A program made the position numbers and the translations under genes. From NCBI RefSeq assembly GCF_001263205.1, contig NZ_CP012333.1, positions 7,152,001 through 7,216,000 on the forward strand: a stretch of DNA of 64,000 nt, in the 5' to 3' direction. Position 1 is the stretch's first letter; each line of letters starts with the position of its first letter. Positions 51,478 through 60,957 of the stretch are shown one piece after another. The notes below the pieces were generated by a model. That model saw only the letters and a program-made list of their open reading frames with translations. It had not been told where the DNA came from and made no database searches. This DNA comes from Labilithrix luteola (GTDB taxonomy: Bacteria; Myxococcota_A; Polyangia; Polyangiales; Polyangiaceae).

Positions 51478-52575
51478 ATGATTCACGAGGCTGATGTCGA
51501 GCCCCCGCGCGCACTGGCTAAGGTCCATGAGTTCTGGGCGGACGGCCTCGTGACCCGGCAGTTGCTGCGCCGCGTGGCCGGACTCGCGCTCGTGATCCCG
51601 ATGCTTCTCTTTGCCACGGGCCCGGCGTGGGGAGCCGAGAACGACGAGAGCGAGTGGTCACTGGATGACCTCGATCGGCATCTCCTTCTCGAGTGGGACG
51701 CGCCCGCCGAATGCCCGACCGCGCATGACGTGCGCGAAAGGATTCGCACGCTGCTCAAGATCAAAAGCGAAACGGACCATCGGGTTCGCGCGAACGCCAA
51801 GGTCACGCCGACGGCGGCGGGGTATGCGCTCGATCTCTCGATCGCGGACGGCGCCAAACGCGAGCTCCGAAGCGAAACGTGCCGCGGGCTCGTCGAGGCC
51901 GCCTCGATCATCATTGCCCTCGACATCGAAACGCACGCGAAGGCCCCAGAGCCGACCGTGGAGCCGCCGCCATCGCCACCTCCGGCACAGGCGGTCGTCG
52001 TGTCGAAGCGATCTTCCAAGCGTCGGACTTCAGCTCCTGTCGCCGCCGACGGCCTCGGTTTGGCGGTTGGCGCGATGACCCTTGGCGACGTGGGATCCCT
52101 TCCCGGGCCGACGGCCGCGTATCGCGCGATGTTCGCCCTGGGCTATCGAGCCTTTCGCGTCCAAGCCGGGGCGACGGTGTTCGCGCCGCGCAATGCGGAT
52201 GGGGTACGGGAAGGGACCGGCGTTCGAATCGATCTCACGGCCGGGATGCTGCAGCTCTGCCGTGCTTGGAACGTCGACCACTCGGCGATGCTCGACACGT
52301 GCCTGGGAGGCGAAGTCGGAGCCTCGACGGTGACGGGCTTTGGCATCACTCACCCCTCCACGTCGACGGGCGTGTGGACGTCGGTGGTCGTCTCATCGCA
52401 GCTCCGGTTTCGCTGGGCTCGGCCCTTGTTTTTCGGCCTCGAGGCTGGGGCGGTGACGAGCCGGGCGACCGCCGTGATCCGCGGACAAGGCATCATCTTC
52501 GATCCGCCGCCTTGGCTCGCGCGGGCGATGGTGGGGGTCGAGTTCGAAATTCTTCCGCCACCGCGGATGAAATGA
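51478..52575 (+). CDS. Cassette B gene 1: secreted, possibly outer-membrane protein
   Basis: A membrane-targeting segment (LALVIPMLLFATGPAWGA) precedes a mature region with Cys in PAECPTAHDVRERIRTLL, then SETCRGLVEAASIIIALDI. A Pro-rich linker follows, then a C-terminal beta-strand-rich half (VQAGATVFAPRNADGV, DLTAGMLQLCRAWNV, VVSSQLRFRWARPLFFGL). It has the same layout as gene 1 of cassette A at 23974-25104. The start is uncertain: ATG 51478 is the first reasonable one. The sigma gene starts 24 bases downstream. Confidence 0.7.
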   Translation: MIHEADVEPPRALAKVHEFWADGLVTRQLLRRVAGLALVIPMLLFATGPAWGAENDESEWSLDDLDRHLLLEWDAPAECPTAHDVRERIRTLLKIKSETDHRVRANAKVTPTAAGYALDLSIADGAKRELRSETCRGLVEAASIIIALDIETHAKAPEPTVEPPPSPPPAQAVVVSKRSSKRRTSAPVAADGLGLAVGAMTLGDVGSLPGPTAAYRAMFALGYRAFRVQAGATVFAPRNADGVREGTGVRIDLTAGMLQLCRAWNVDHSAMLDTCLGGEVGASTVTGFGITHPSTSTGVWTSVVVSSQLRFRWARPLFFGLEAGAVTSRATAVIRGQGIIFDPPPWLARAMVGVEFEILPPPRMK

Positions 52576-52599
52576 ACCGAGCGGCCCATAAAGCTTAAT

Positions 52600-53196
52600 G
52601 TGGCTCAGGCTCACGCCGAGGAATCGGGGGCGACGCTGTCGCTCGCCGAATCAGATGATTGTGTTGCAGGACGCATCGTGGCTCGGCTGAGCTTCGAAGC
52701 GATCTACGCCGAGCACTTCCGCTTCGTCTGGAGCTCTGTACGCGCTCTCGGGGTGCCCTCGACGATGCTCGAGGATGCCGCGCAGGACGTCTTCGTGGTG
52801 GTGCATCGACGGCTCCCCGAATTCCAGGGCGAGCAGCACCTGCGCACCTGGCTCTTCGCCATCGCAAGGCGAGTTGCCGCTGATTATCGGCGGCGGCGGC
52901 GGTCGTTCGAGGAGCTCTCGGCGGAGGAGCCCATTTTCGACAACCGGCCGAGCCCTCACGACGTGACGGCACGCAACGAAGCCGTGCATCTCCTCGAGCG
53001 TGCTCTCGAGGAGATGGACGAGCATCACCGCGAGGTCTTCGTCCTCATGGACGTCACGGAGCTGCGCGCCAACGAAGTGGCCGAGTTGCTGTCGATCAAC
53101 GTCAATACGGTCTACTCGCGTCTCAATCGCGCGAGGACCGCTTCAACGAAATCCTGGCGCGGCTCGTTCGCCCGACCTGCTGAATTCGATGTCTGA
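52600..53196 (+). CDS. Cassette B gene 2: ECF sigma factor, last 20 codons out of frame
   Basis: Region 2 is FEAIYAEHFRFVWSSVRALG, PSTMLEDAAQDVFVVVHRRL. Region 4 is ALEEMDEHHREVFVLMDVTE, LRANEVAELLSINVNTVYSR. The GTG at 52600 is the start. After RLNRAR the frame reads TASTKSWRGSFARP, unlike the family. One extra base near 53133 gives the expected RDRFNEILARLVRPTC, with a stop at 53183. A one-base loss or a sequencing error is likely. The core domains remain intact. Confidence 0.85.
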   Translation: MAQAHAEESGATLSLAESDDCVAGRIVARLSFEAIYAEHFRFVWSSVRALGVPSTMLEDAAQDVFVVVHRRLPEFQGEQHLRTWLFAIARRVAADYRRRRRSFEELSAEEPIFDNRPSPHDVTARNEAVHLLERALEEMDEHHREVFVLMDVTELRANEVAELLSINVNTVYSRLNRARTASTKSWRGSFARPAEFDV

Positions 53197-53244
53197 CCCG
53201 AAAAGGGTCGGCCGATTCCCGAAGGACACACGGAAAGGAAAGCA

Positions 53245-54024
53245 GTGAGCAAGCTCTCTCCCGAGGCTGCAGCGATCCTCGCTGCCGCTCGCAAAGATCT
53301 GGACGCCTCCGCGGAGGTCGTCGCGCGCGTACGAAGCGCGGTCGCTGCGCGCGTGGAGGCGGAACCGCCTGCCTCCGCCGTGAGGTCTCGCACAATCTGG
53401 TCGAACGTCGCGCGTCCTGGGCCGATCGTCGCGCTCGCGCTCCTCGGCGCAGTGCTCGCGACGAAGGTGGTGGCGTCGTCGTCGAAGACGACGCCAAAGG
53501 CGATCGAGGCTCCCTCGGACATGCTCGCCGAGAATGCGCGGCCCAGCGATCCGCCGTCCGACGATCACCCGCCGAGCGAGCCCGCGGATCCCATTCCCAC
53601 CTTTGCCGTGACGTCGCTGCCCGACCGCCCACTTCCGACTCCCGAGCGGCGAGGACGCCCGAGTGAGCCTCACATTGCGCCGCCAGCGGCCACCGCTCCG
53701 GAGATTGATAAGGCGAAAGCGCCGGCGACGACGACGGATGATCTCCTGGAGGAGTCTCGACTCCTGAGGTCCGCTCAGGTCGATCTCCAGGCTCACCGCG
53801 CCGGCGCTGCCCTGCACTCGCTCGAAGAGCACGCCGCTCGGTTTCCCGGGGGAGTCCTGCGTGAAGAGCGACTCACCCTTCGCGTGCTCGTCCTTTGCGA
53901 GTCCGGCGACGTCGACGCCGCGCGACGAGCCCGCCGCGAGCTCGATCGAAGTTTTCCTGCAACGTCCCATGCTTCACGCCTCGCGAATTCGTGCGCGGCT
54001 TCGGACCCCGAAGGAGCCCGGTAG
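53245..54024 (+). CDS. Cassette B gene 3: putative anti-sigma factor with helical-repeat tail
   Basis: A GTG start follows a GGAAAGGAAAG run. The N-terminal 55 residues precede one membrane segment (PIVALALLGAVLATKVVA) and a Pro-rich linker. The C-terminal 90 residues are the TPR-like unit (ESRLLRSAQVDLQAHRAGAA, LHSLEEHAARFPGGVLREER, VLVLCESGDVDAARRARREL), aligning with that of cassette A gene 3. Its place after the sigma gene supports the anti-sigma role. No zinc-binding motif is seen. Confidence 0.7.
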   Translation: MSKLSPEAAAILAAARKDLDASAEVVARVRSAVAARVEAEPPASAVRSRTIWSNVARPGPIVALALLGAVLATKVVASSSKTTPKAIEAPSDMLAENARPSDPPSDDHPPSEPADPIPTFAVTSLPDRPLPTPERRGRPSEPHIAPPAATAPEIDKAKAPATTTDDLLEESRLLRSAQVDLQAHRAGAALHSLEEHAARFPGGVLREERLTLRVLVLCESGDVDAARRARRELDRSFPATSHASRLANSCAASDPEGAR

Positions 54025-54026
54025 AG

Positions 54027-55274
54027 ATGCGTTCGTCCCTCGAGCCGCTCGGATTACGGCGGCGACACTCGGCCGGCAAGACGTTGGTCGTTCTCGGCAG
54101 CTCCTTTGCGCTTGCGTGCGTCGCCGCGTCCGCGTGCGCGGTTCCTCTCGACGGCGGGGTCGACGATCTTCCGTCTTCGGAGCCGGTACCGTCGTTCGTC
54201 GACGATGCCGGCACGGATGCTCCGGATTCCACGTTCGAGCTGACGAACTATTGTCCCTCGAACAAGTGTTCTACCGGTCTGACCACGTGCCCGAACTCGC
54301 GCTTTCCGTGTGACGTCGATTTGCGATCCGACCCCCGCAATTGCGGATCGTGTGGATTCACTTGCCCGAGTGCAGCAAACGGCGCGCTGTTCGCGTGCGC
54401 CGAGGGCAAGTGCCAGATGACGTGCACGAACTCGCCCCGAAGATTCGATTGCAACGGCATCGTCGACGACGGTTGCGAGGTCACCGCGAATACCAACGAG
54501 AATTGCGGAGGGTGTGGAGTCACGTGCACCGACCCAGAGAGCCCGTGCACGACGAGGAAGGGCCTCCAGCGGTGTGGATGCCCTGCCCCGGAAATTGTTT
54601 GCCCCGACGGCGACGGATTCGGTTGCGTCAATGCAATAGGAGACGACACGAATTGCGGCGCGTGCGGCAACGCTTGTGATCGGACGAACGGCGGCGCCCC
54701 CTCCTATGAGAACACTTACTACGGGTGCGCCGCAGCCTCGTGCGGTCACCTCAAGTGCGAGGTCCTCTGGGGCGACTGCAACTTCAACATCAAAGCGGAC
54801 GGCTGCGAAACGTACCTGCTATCCGATCAAAACTGCGGCGGGTGCGGCAACGTTTGTCCTGCCGGCATGGGTTGCTACGTCAATCTGCAGTCGTTCCAGG
54901 CCGAGTGCATGTGTCCGCCCGGCAAGACGCTCTGCGAGATAATCCCCGGACTCGCAGCCGCTTGCGTCGACATCACGAGCGATCCCAAGAACTGCGGCGG
55001 GTGCGGAGTGACATGCTCAGGCTCGGACTCTCGGAGCCACGATTACATGTTCCCCTCCTGCCGAGGTGGCAGCTGCGAAACGAGCTGCGAGATGGGACGC
55101 GCAGACTGCAACGGTAACGGCGAAGACGGCTGTGAGATCAACACCAACTCCGATCCTCGCAATTGCGGAGAGTGCGGACACGCGTGCGACGGGGTCGCGG
55201 GTCAAGCGTGCATCGGCGGTCGATGCGCCGTCGAACCGTGCGACGTCGAAGCGGGAGAGGTGACGACGCGATGA
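54027..55274 (+). CDS. Cassette B gene 4: Cys-rich lipoprotein with six NCGxCG modules
   Basis: The signal peptide has possible lipobox Cys31 or Cys37 (AASAC). Six modules follow: NCGSCGFTC, NCGGCGVTC, NCGACGNAC, NCGGCGNVC, NCGGCGVTC and NCGECGHAC, with DDGCEVTAN, ADGCETYLL and EDGCEINTN between them. ATG 54027 is two bases after the previous stop. It has the same number of modules as cassette A gene 4. The 3' end overlaps the next start (ATGA). Confidence 0.85.
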   Translation: MRSSLEPLGLRRRHSAGKTLVVLGSSFALACVAASACAVPLDGGVDDLPSSEPVPSFVDDAGTDAPDSTFELTNYCPSNKCSTGLTTCPNSRFPCDVDLRSDPRNCGSCGFTCPSAANGALFACAEGKCQMTCTNSPRRFDCNGIVDDGCEVTANTNENCGGCGVTCTDPESPCTTRKGLQRCGCPAPEIVCPDGDGFGCVNAIGDDTNCGACGNACDRTNGGAPSYENTYYGCAAASCGHLKCEVLWGDCNFNIKADGCETYLLSDQNCGGCGNVCPAGMGCYVNLQSFQAECMCPPGKTLCEIIPGLAAACVDITSDPKNCGGCGVTCSGSDSRSHDYMFPSCRGGSCETSCEMGRADCNGNGEDGCEINTNSDPRNCGECGHACDGVAGQACIGGRCAVEPCDVEAGEVTTR

Positions 55275-56527
55275 ATCACCGTACACTCTTGATAGCGACG
55301 CTCCTGACGAGCACGGGCGGTGGGTTTTCAATCGCAGCCTGCGCGTCGGACGAGTCGAGCGCCGCTCCGACCGATGACGGTAAGACCATCATCGAATCGG
55401 ACGCTGGCGCCAGCCCGGATGCCACGGGCGACGTGAGCGAGGCCGATATCGACGCCGGCCCTTGCACCGACTGCGCGTGGTTCCCTGTCGATTGCAGCCC
55501 GGAAATCCCGTGCGAAAGCGGTCCTTTCGACCCGTCGACGGCGGGGGGAGCGATCGACGGACGAGCGCGCATCCACAGCATCCGCGGACGCTCGGCTTCG
55601 GACGTCTGGGCGGTGGGTGCGCTCGGCGCCGTCGCGCGCTACGACGGGACTTCGTGGACGCGCCTCGATATCGGCGATCGCTCGACGACCAAGGCCATAT
55701 GGCTTCGTGACGACACCGAGCTCTTGTTGGCGAGCATGCACCGCTTCCACTCGCACGACGCCGGTGTGACGAGCTGGTTCGGCATCGATCTCACACAGGC
55801 TTTCGATTCGCCAGTCCCCGATTCGCTCTCGCCCTCGTCGTACCTGCTCACGTCGGCCTGGGCGGCGGACGGAGCGACATGGATGTGGTGTACGAGCATC
55901 GATTCGCAAGTCGCCCCCAGCTATGACACGCCTCCTGGCCTCTGGCGCTTGCGTTACACGAGCACGAAGACGGATGGTCTCGAAGTCGTCGAAGTGCCGA
56001 TTCCGACGGAAACGTGCGAACTGGGCGGACAGGCCAACAGCGGCCTTTGCCAACGGCTAAACGGCGTTCACGGTTTCGACAAAAGCCAGCTATGGGCGGT
56101 CGGCAGCAGGGGGGTCACGTTCCACGTGACCGACGCGGACGGTGACACCCCGAGTTTGCGCGCGTTCAACAGCCAGACGGAGAACGAGCTCCGTGCAGTC
56201 TGGACAGCGTCGGCCAGGGAGGCTTGGTCCGTCGGCGCGGCAGGCACCATCCGTCACTACGCCGGAGATCCGGGGCGCTGGGACGTCGTCGTCGACGTGC
56301 CGATGAGCTCGAACCTCAACGCGATCTGGGGCACGTCGCCCACTGACGTGTGGGCTGTCGGCGACGATTCGGTCGTCCTCCACTACGACGGCGTGCGCTG
56401 GTCGCGCGTGCCGGTTGGTGGTCTCGGCGTCCGCCGACCAAACCTCACCACCGTATGGTCGCCCTCGCCTGGACAGGTGTGGATCGGCGGCGACGGAATC
56501 ATCCTCTCGCTCGGAGGAAAGTCATGA
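55271..56527 (+). CDS. Cassette B gene 5: seven-bladed WxxG-propeller lipoprotein
   Basis: ATG 55271 overlaps the upstream stop. The lipobox is at Cys24 (SIAAC). Seven units follow: SIRGRSASDVWAVG, AIWLRDDTELLLAS, SAWAADGATWMWCT, GVHGFDKSQLWAVG, AVWTASAREAWSVG, AIWGTSPTDVWAVG and TVWSPSPGQVWIGG. It is the counterpart of cassette A gene 5. The next gene starts in an ATGA overlap. Confidence 0.85.
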   Translation: MNHRTLLIATLLTSTGGGFSIAACASDESSAAPTDDGKTIIESDAGASPDATGDVSEADIDAGPCTDCAWFPVDCSPEIPCESGPFDPSTAGGAIDGRARIHSIRGRSASDVWAVGALGAVARYDGTSWTRLDIGDRSTTKAIWLRDDTELLLASMHRFHSHDAGVTSWFGIDLTQAFDSPVPDSLSPSSYLLTSAWAADGATWMWCTSIDSQVAPSYDTPPGLWRLRYTSTKTDGLEVVEVPIPTETCELGGQANSGLCQRLNGVHGFDKSQLWAVGSRGVTFHVTDADGDTPSLRAFNSQTENELRAVWTASAREAWSVGAAGTIRHYAGDPGRWDVVVDVPMSSNLNAIWGTSPTDVWAVGDDSVVLHYDGVRWSRVPVGGLGVRRPNLTTVWSPSPGQVWIGGDGIILSLGGKS

Positions 56528-57852
56528 AGACTTCGATTTTCCTCGCGCCTCTCTTCGTTGGGTGCGCCCTGACGGCAAGCGCCGCGTGCAGCAGCTCCTC
56601 GGAGAGCCCTGTCTCGGCGCCTGAGCCGGATGCTGGCAATACGACGATCACGGACGCCGCCGGCAACGTCGACGTCGACGTCGACGTCGACACCGATTCG
56701 GGACCGGACGGCTCGACGTGCAGCCCGGATGGATGGTGCCCTACGAAGATCCCGAATTCGAATTTCCAGATGCGGGATATCTGGCCTTTCGAAGATCGCG
56801 CGTTCGCCGTTGGTATCAGCCCAACCCTCGGCGTGAAAGTGATGGAGTGGACCGCCGCTGAGGACTCGTGGCGCTACATCGACGACGATACGCAGCACGA
56901 TTATGGTTTCGGCGAGTACGTCGGCTCGCTCTGGGCACCGAACGAAAACGAGCTCTATTACACGATCGGGCCGGGCTACGTCTATCACGGCACCCGCGGA
57001 ACCGACGCGAACTGGACGTGGACGCGTCACCGGCTCCCCGACAATGGTTGGGAGAACATGGCGGCGCAAAGTGGAAACCCATCCTTCCACTTCCCAGAGT
57101 CAAATTACGGAGCCGCAAACTACCCAGCACTCGGTGTCTTTGGGACCAGCGCCAGCGACGTTTATGCGTGGTTCTCCAACACCATCTTCCATTGGAAGGA
57201 CGACGGCAGCGGAACACCCTCGTGGGTCGCTGAACACATCATCGAGTTGCCGACGAGCATTTCGGAAAAGACATCCATCGTGAGCGCCGGAGCTTCCCCC
57301 TCGGGAGAACTATGGTTCACGGGCGCAAGGAGCTCACCAAGCTATGGCCTCGCGAGCTGCGCCATCGTCATCCGCAAAACCGCATCGGGCTATTCACGCA
57401 TCGTCGATGGGATTCTGCAAAACACCTCGCCGAGCAGCGGGTGCGGAGCGAAGCCAGGCTATCTCCGGCTCACGGGGTTGGTGACCGACATTCACGTTAC
57501 CCCATCCGGCCGTGTCTTGGGGCTCGGCTGGGTCGAGGGGGTGGTCGAGTTTTTCCCAGGAGCGACCGACGGAGACTGGTCCTTCCGAGCATCGAAGTCG
57601 GACTTGATAGGGCTGCCGAACGCCTATCTCTCGATGTGGGCGCCGTCCGACGCCGAGCACTGGCTCAGCGGCAACGGACTCGTCGTCCGGGGAAGCAACG
57701 TCCTCGATGACGGAGAGAGCTGGAGAATCTCGTCGATTGCACAAAACGGCGCACCCATACGGCAGTATTTTTACCGGATTCGCGGGACTTCAACATCGAA
57801 TATCTGGGCGGTCGGAAATGGCTATGCGCTCCACAAAACTTCGACTCCTTGA
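56524..57852 (+). CDS. Cassette B gene 6: second seven-bladed propeller lipoprotein
   Basis: ATG 56524 overlaps the upstream stop. The lipobox is at Cys22 (SAAC). The linker contains a VDVDVDVD run from a (GTCGAC)4 repeat. Seven units follow: DIWPFEDRAFAVG, SLWAPNENELYYTI, GVFGTSASDVYAWF, SAGASPSGELWFTG, DIHVTPSGRVLGLG, SMWAPSDAEHWLSG and RIRGTSTSNIWAVG. It is more diverged than its cassette A counterpart. Gene 7 begins 35 bases before its end. Confidence 0.85.
   Translation: MKTSIFLAPLFVGCALTASAACSSSSESPVSAPEPDAGNTTITDAAGNVDVDVDVDTDSGPDGSTCSPDGWCPTKIPNSNFQMRDIWPFEDRAFAVGISPTLGVKVMEWTAAEDSWRYIDDDTQHDYGFGEYVGSLWAPNENELYYTIGPGYVYHGTRGTDANWTWTRHRLPDNGWENMAAQSGNPSFHFPESNYGAANYPALGVFGTSASDVYAWFSNTIFHWKDDGSGTPSWVAEHIIELPTSISEKTSIVSAGASPSGELWFTGARSSPSYGLASCAIVIRKTASGYSRIVDGILQNTSPSSGCGAKPGYLRLTGLVTDIHVTPSGRVLGLGWVEGVVEFFPGATDGDWSFRASKSDLIGLPNAYLSMWAPSDAEHWLSGNGLVVRGSNVLDDGESWRISSIAQNGAPIRQYFYRIRGTSTSNIWAVGNGYALHKTSTP
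56668..56691. repeat. (GTCGAC)4 hexamer repeat
   Basis: Four perfect copies of the palindromic hexamer GTCGAC encode VDVDVDVD in the linker of cassette B gene 6. Changes in copy number would keep the frame and only lengthen or shorten the linker. Confidence 0.8.
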
Positions 57853-59161
57853 TCGGCACGCGATCGGTGCGCTCTTCGTCCTCGCGCCCTTGGTTGGGGG
57901 AGCTCTCGCCACGGCGTGTGGTAGCGACGAGAGCGTCCGCTTCGACGATGCCGAGTCGGACGCGGGGACGCGCGATGACGCGACCGCGCCGGGCGACGAG
58001 CTCGATGCAGGCGCCAGGGCCGACGCACAGGACGCCACGACCGACGACGGGCCGTTCGACGCCGCCGTGCGCGAGGTCAGCTGCGAGTCCTCGAGCTGCG
58101 CGATCGCGCTGACGCATCCGACAACGCGCAAGGGAGAGTCGACCTCGGGGCAGGGGTTCTGCGCGCTCCTGTATGACAAGACGGTCGCGTGCTGGGGCTC
58201 GAACACCGATGGTCAGCTCGGAAACGGCTTGGACGACGGAGTGGCAAGCGCGATCCCACAGCACGTCGTCGGCTTGTCGAACATCGTTTCGGTGAACGGC
58301 GCGTGCGCGCTCGACGAGGATGGCGCCGCTTGGTGCTGGGGGTTCGGGCCATTCCTGCAGGACGAGAGGGGCTACGCCACGGTCGCGAGGACCCCGGTGA
58401 AGCTCCCGATCCCGGGCGCCACGCGGATCAGCGCGCCGAGACTCAACCTCTGCGTCCTCATCGAGGGAGAGGCCGAGTGCTGGGGCTTCGCCAGCTATGG
58501 CTTGGCTCCCGCCACCGACGGCGTGCTTCCCCCCGCCGCCATTGCGCCAGTCCCGATACCGATGCCGGACGGCGCGAAGGCGCGGGATATCTTCCATACC
58601 GATTTCGCCGCCTTCGTGCTGGGCGACAACGGGAAGTTGTGGAGCTGGGGCTCCCGTGCGGGGGTAGGGCGGGTAACGTCGTTTTCTCCTGATCGCAATC
58701 CCGATTCGATCGCCCTCGAGGGCGTCACGAACGTCTCCGTTGCGAGTCGAAACGCGTGCGCCGTCGCCAACGGTATTCCCTATTGCTGGGGCAGCGACGC
58801 AGACTACGCATTGTTGCCCGAGCCGGTCGTTACCCCCGAACGCGTGGTTCAGATCTCCAACACCGACAGCGTCGCGCAGCTGCCTCGACGCTGGTGCGCC
58901 GTAGGCGGCTCGGGAGCGGTTTATTGTTGGGGATACAACGCGAGCGGACAGGCCGGGGACGGTACGACGGAATATGCCATGACGGCCGTCAAAGTTCCGC
59001 TTCCGGCGCCTGCCGTCCACGTCGAGACGACCGCGGACAGCACCTGCGCCTTGCTCGACACCGGCAAGGTCCTCTGTTGGGGTAGCAACTACTACGGCCA
59101 ACTCGGGAACGGAAAATTCAAGATACCAAGCCTCGTTCCAGTGGAGGTTCTGTTGCCATGA
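57818..59161 (+). CDS. Cassette B gene 7: RCC1-like seven-bladed lipoprotein
   Basis: The start may be ATG 57818 or 57824 (MAMRS or MRSTKL); both lie inside the end of gene 6, a 35- or 29-base overlap. The lipobox is at Cys34 (LATAC). Seven units follow: CWGSNTDGQLGNG, CWGFGPFLQDERG, CWGFASYGLAPAT, SWGSRAGVG, CWGSDADYALLPE, CWGYNASGQAGDG and CWGSNYYGQLGNG. Blade 4 begins SWG, as in cassettes A and C. The next gene's ATG overlaps its stop (ATGA). Confidence 0.9.
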   Translation: MAMRSTKLRLLDRHAIGALFVLAPLVGGALATACGSDESVRFDDAESDAGTRDDATAPGDELDAGARADAQDATTDDGPFDAAVREVSCESSSCAIALTHPTTRKGESTSGQGFCALLYDKTVACWGSNTDGQLGNGLDDGVASAIPQHVVGLSNIVSVNGACALDEDGAAWCWGFGPFLQDERGYATVARTPVKLPIPGATRISAPRLNLCVLIEGEAECWGFASYGLAPATDGVLPPAAIAPVPIPMPDGAKARDIFHTDFAAFVLGDNGKLWSWGSRAGVGRVTSFSPDRNPDSIALEGVTNVSVASRNACAVANGIPYCWGSDADYALLPEPVVTPERVVQISNTDSVAQLPRRWCAVGGSGAVYCWGYNASGQAGDGTTEYAMTAVKVPLPAPAVHVETTADSTCALLDTGKVLCWGSNYYGQLGNGKFKIPSLVPVEVLLP

Positions 59162-60957
59162 GGCACGTTGCGGTCATGGGGATCATCGGCGCCGCGATCG
59201 CCGCGTCGGCGTTCGTCGGGTGTGGAAAGAGCAATGGATTCGTCACTGGAGACGACAAGCAATTCGATTTCGATGCGTCGACGGCGCCGGATGGGCCCGT
59301 CTGCGGGAAGCAATGCTCGCTCGATGCGCGATCCATCATCGATGGATGTACCGGCGAGACCGTCGAGGCGTGTTCGGACGACAAGGCCTGCGGCGCTGGC
59401 GTCTGTCAGGAGCCGTGTGCCGCGGCCGCCGCGGACCGGAGCTCGAACGGATGCGAGTTCTATCTGCAGGAGCCGCTCTATACGAAGGTCTACGGGCAAT
59501 CCTGCTACGCGGCGTTCGTCGTCAACACCTCGAATCAGCCGGTCGACGTCACGCTCGAACGAGATGGAGCCGAGCTCGACATCTCCAAAGCTGTCTTCTC
59601 GACGCAGCCGGGCAGTGCAGACTTGACTCCCCACGAAGGATCGATCGCCCCCGGCGAGAGCGTCATCCTGTTCGTCTCCGACAAAGGCCCGAACGGGCCG
59701 GTCGCGACGGTCCCCGCCGTGGGAGAGCCGGTCCCGTGCCCCAACGGCGTCGTCGCAGCATCCTATGCGTTCCCCGGTCCGGAGGGCACCGGCTTCGGCT
59801 CGTCCTTTCGCTTGAAGTCGACGCTCCCCGTCGCGCTGTCGTCGATTTATCCGTACGGAGGCGCATCGACCTACCTACCCGGCGCCACGCTCCACCTGCC
59901 CGTCGCATCGTGGGCGACGGAGAACATCATCGTCAACGGCTGGGAGGGGTTCCACCACCCGGATATCCACGCTTGGGCTGGCGCGCAGATCGTCGCCTCT
60001 GACGACACGGACATCACCATCGTCCCGACGACCAACCTGGCAGACGGAGTAAACTTCGTTGGAGCGGCGGCGCATCGGCCAACGACCTACCACCTGGAGA
60101 AGGGCCAGTACCTCCAGCTCTCGCAGCAAGCGGAGTTCACGGGGTCGCTCCTCTACTCGAGCAAGCCCGTGGGCACCTTCGCGGGACACGGGCTTCCGTT
60201 CGTACCGACGTCGAGTTGCTGTGGGGATATCATCCAACAGCAGATACCGGCCTTCGGAGGGTGGGGAAATGAATACGTCGGCGCAGGTTATCGGCCGCGG
60301 CTCGGCAACGAGTCCGAGCTCCTGCCCTATCGCATCGTCGCGGCGCGCGACGGGACGCGGCTCGACTACGATCCGGAGATCCCCGCCGGCGCGCCCACGG
60401 AGCTATCCGCCGGAGAGTTCGCGACGTTCGCGGCCCCCACGGGCCACCCGTTCGTCGTCCGAACGCAAGACGCCGATCATCCGATTTACCTGGCCGCGTA
60501 CATGTCGGGTGCCGATGGTGGTGGCATCGCTGGCCCGTCAGGGTTCGACGGTCGCGGCGATCCGGAGATGGTCAACGTGATCCCAACCGGACAATATCTG
60601 AACTCGTATAGCTTCTTCGCAGATCCGACCTACAGCGAGACCTCGCTCGTCATCGTGCGCCGAAAGAACCATGACAAGTTCGAGGACGTCTGGCTCGAGT
60701 GCGCCGGCACCCTCACGGATTTCAAGCCGGTCGGTACGCGCGGTGAGTACGAATGGCGTCGCGTCGATCTCACGCGAAATCATGGGCCCGGCGACACCTT
60801 CGGCGATAGCACCTGCACGAGCGGTTTGCAGCGCATGCGCAGCGAGGGCGCCTTCACCGCAACGATCTGGGGCTGGGACCTCTATGCCAGCTACGCTTAT
60901 CCGGGCGGCATGGCGCAGCGCAAGCTCGTGCCCAATGCCCTGCCGCCGGTGAACTGA
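59158..60957 (+). CDS. Cassette B gene 8: IgGFc-binding-domain lipoprotein
   Basis: The lipobox is at Cys22 (AFVGC). The Cys-rich module reads CGKQCSLDARSIIDGC, then CSDDKACGAGVCQEPC. The IgGFc-binding domain follows (YGGASTYLPGATLHLPVASW, NIIVNGWEGF, IIQQQIPAFGGWGNEYVGAG, HPIYLAAYMSGAD). It has 599 residues, like the cassette C copy, and is less similar to A and C than those two are to each other. The start ATG overlaps the stop of gene 7. Confidence 0.9.
   Translation: MRHVAVMGIIGAAIAASAFVGCGKSNGFVTGDDKQFDFDASTAPDGPVCGKQCSLDARSIIDGCTGETVEACSDDKACGAGVCQEPCAAAAADRSSNGCEFYLQEPLYTKVYGQSCYAAFVVNTSNQPVDVTLERDGAELDISKAVFSTQPGSADLTPHEGSIAPGESVILFVSDKGPNGPVATVPAVGEPVPCPNGVVAASYAFPGPEGTGFGSSFRLKSTLPVALSSIYPYGGASTYLPGATLHLPVASWATENIIVNGWEGFHHPDIHAWAGAQIVASDDTDITIVPTTNLADGVNFVGAAAHRPTTYHLEKGQYLQLSQQAEFTGSLLYSSKPVGTFAGHGLPFVPTSSCCGDIIQQQIPAFGGWGNEYVGAGYRPRLGNESELLPYRIVAARDGTRLDYDPEIPAGAPTELSAGEFATFAAPTGHPFVVRTQDADHPIYLAAYMSGADGGGIAGPSGFDGRGDPEMVNVIPTGQYLNSYSFFADPTYSETSLVIVRRKNHDKFEDVWLECAGTLTDFKPVGTRGEYEWRRVDLTRNHGPGDTFGDSTCTSGLQRMRSEGAFTATIWGWDLYASYAYPGGMAQRKLVPNALPPVN

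Noticed and set aside
57665..59101. A 478-residue minus-strand frame opposite the cassette B RCC1-like gene
   Set aside because: It is the antisense of a GC-rich coding region, with no homology motifs and no ribosome site.
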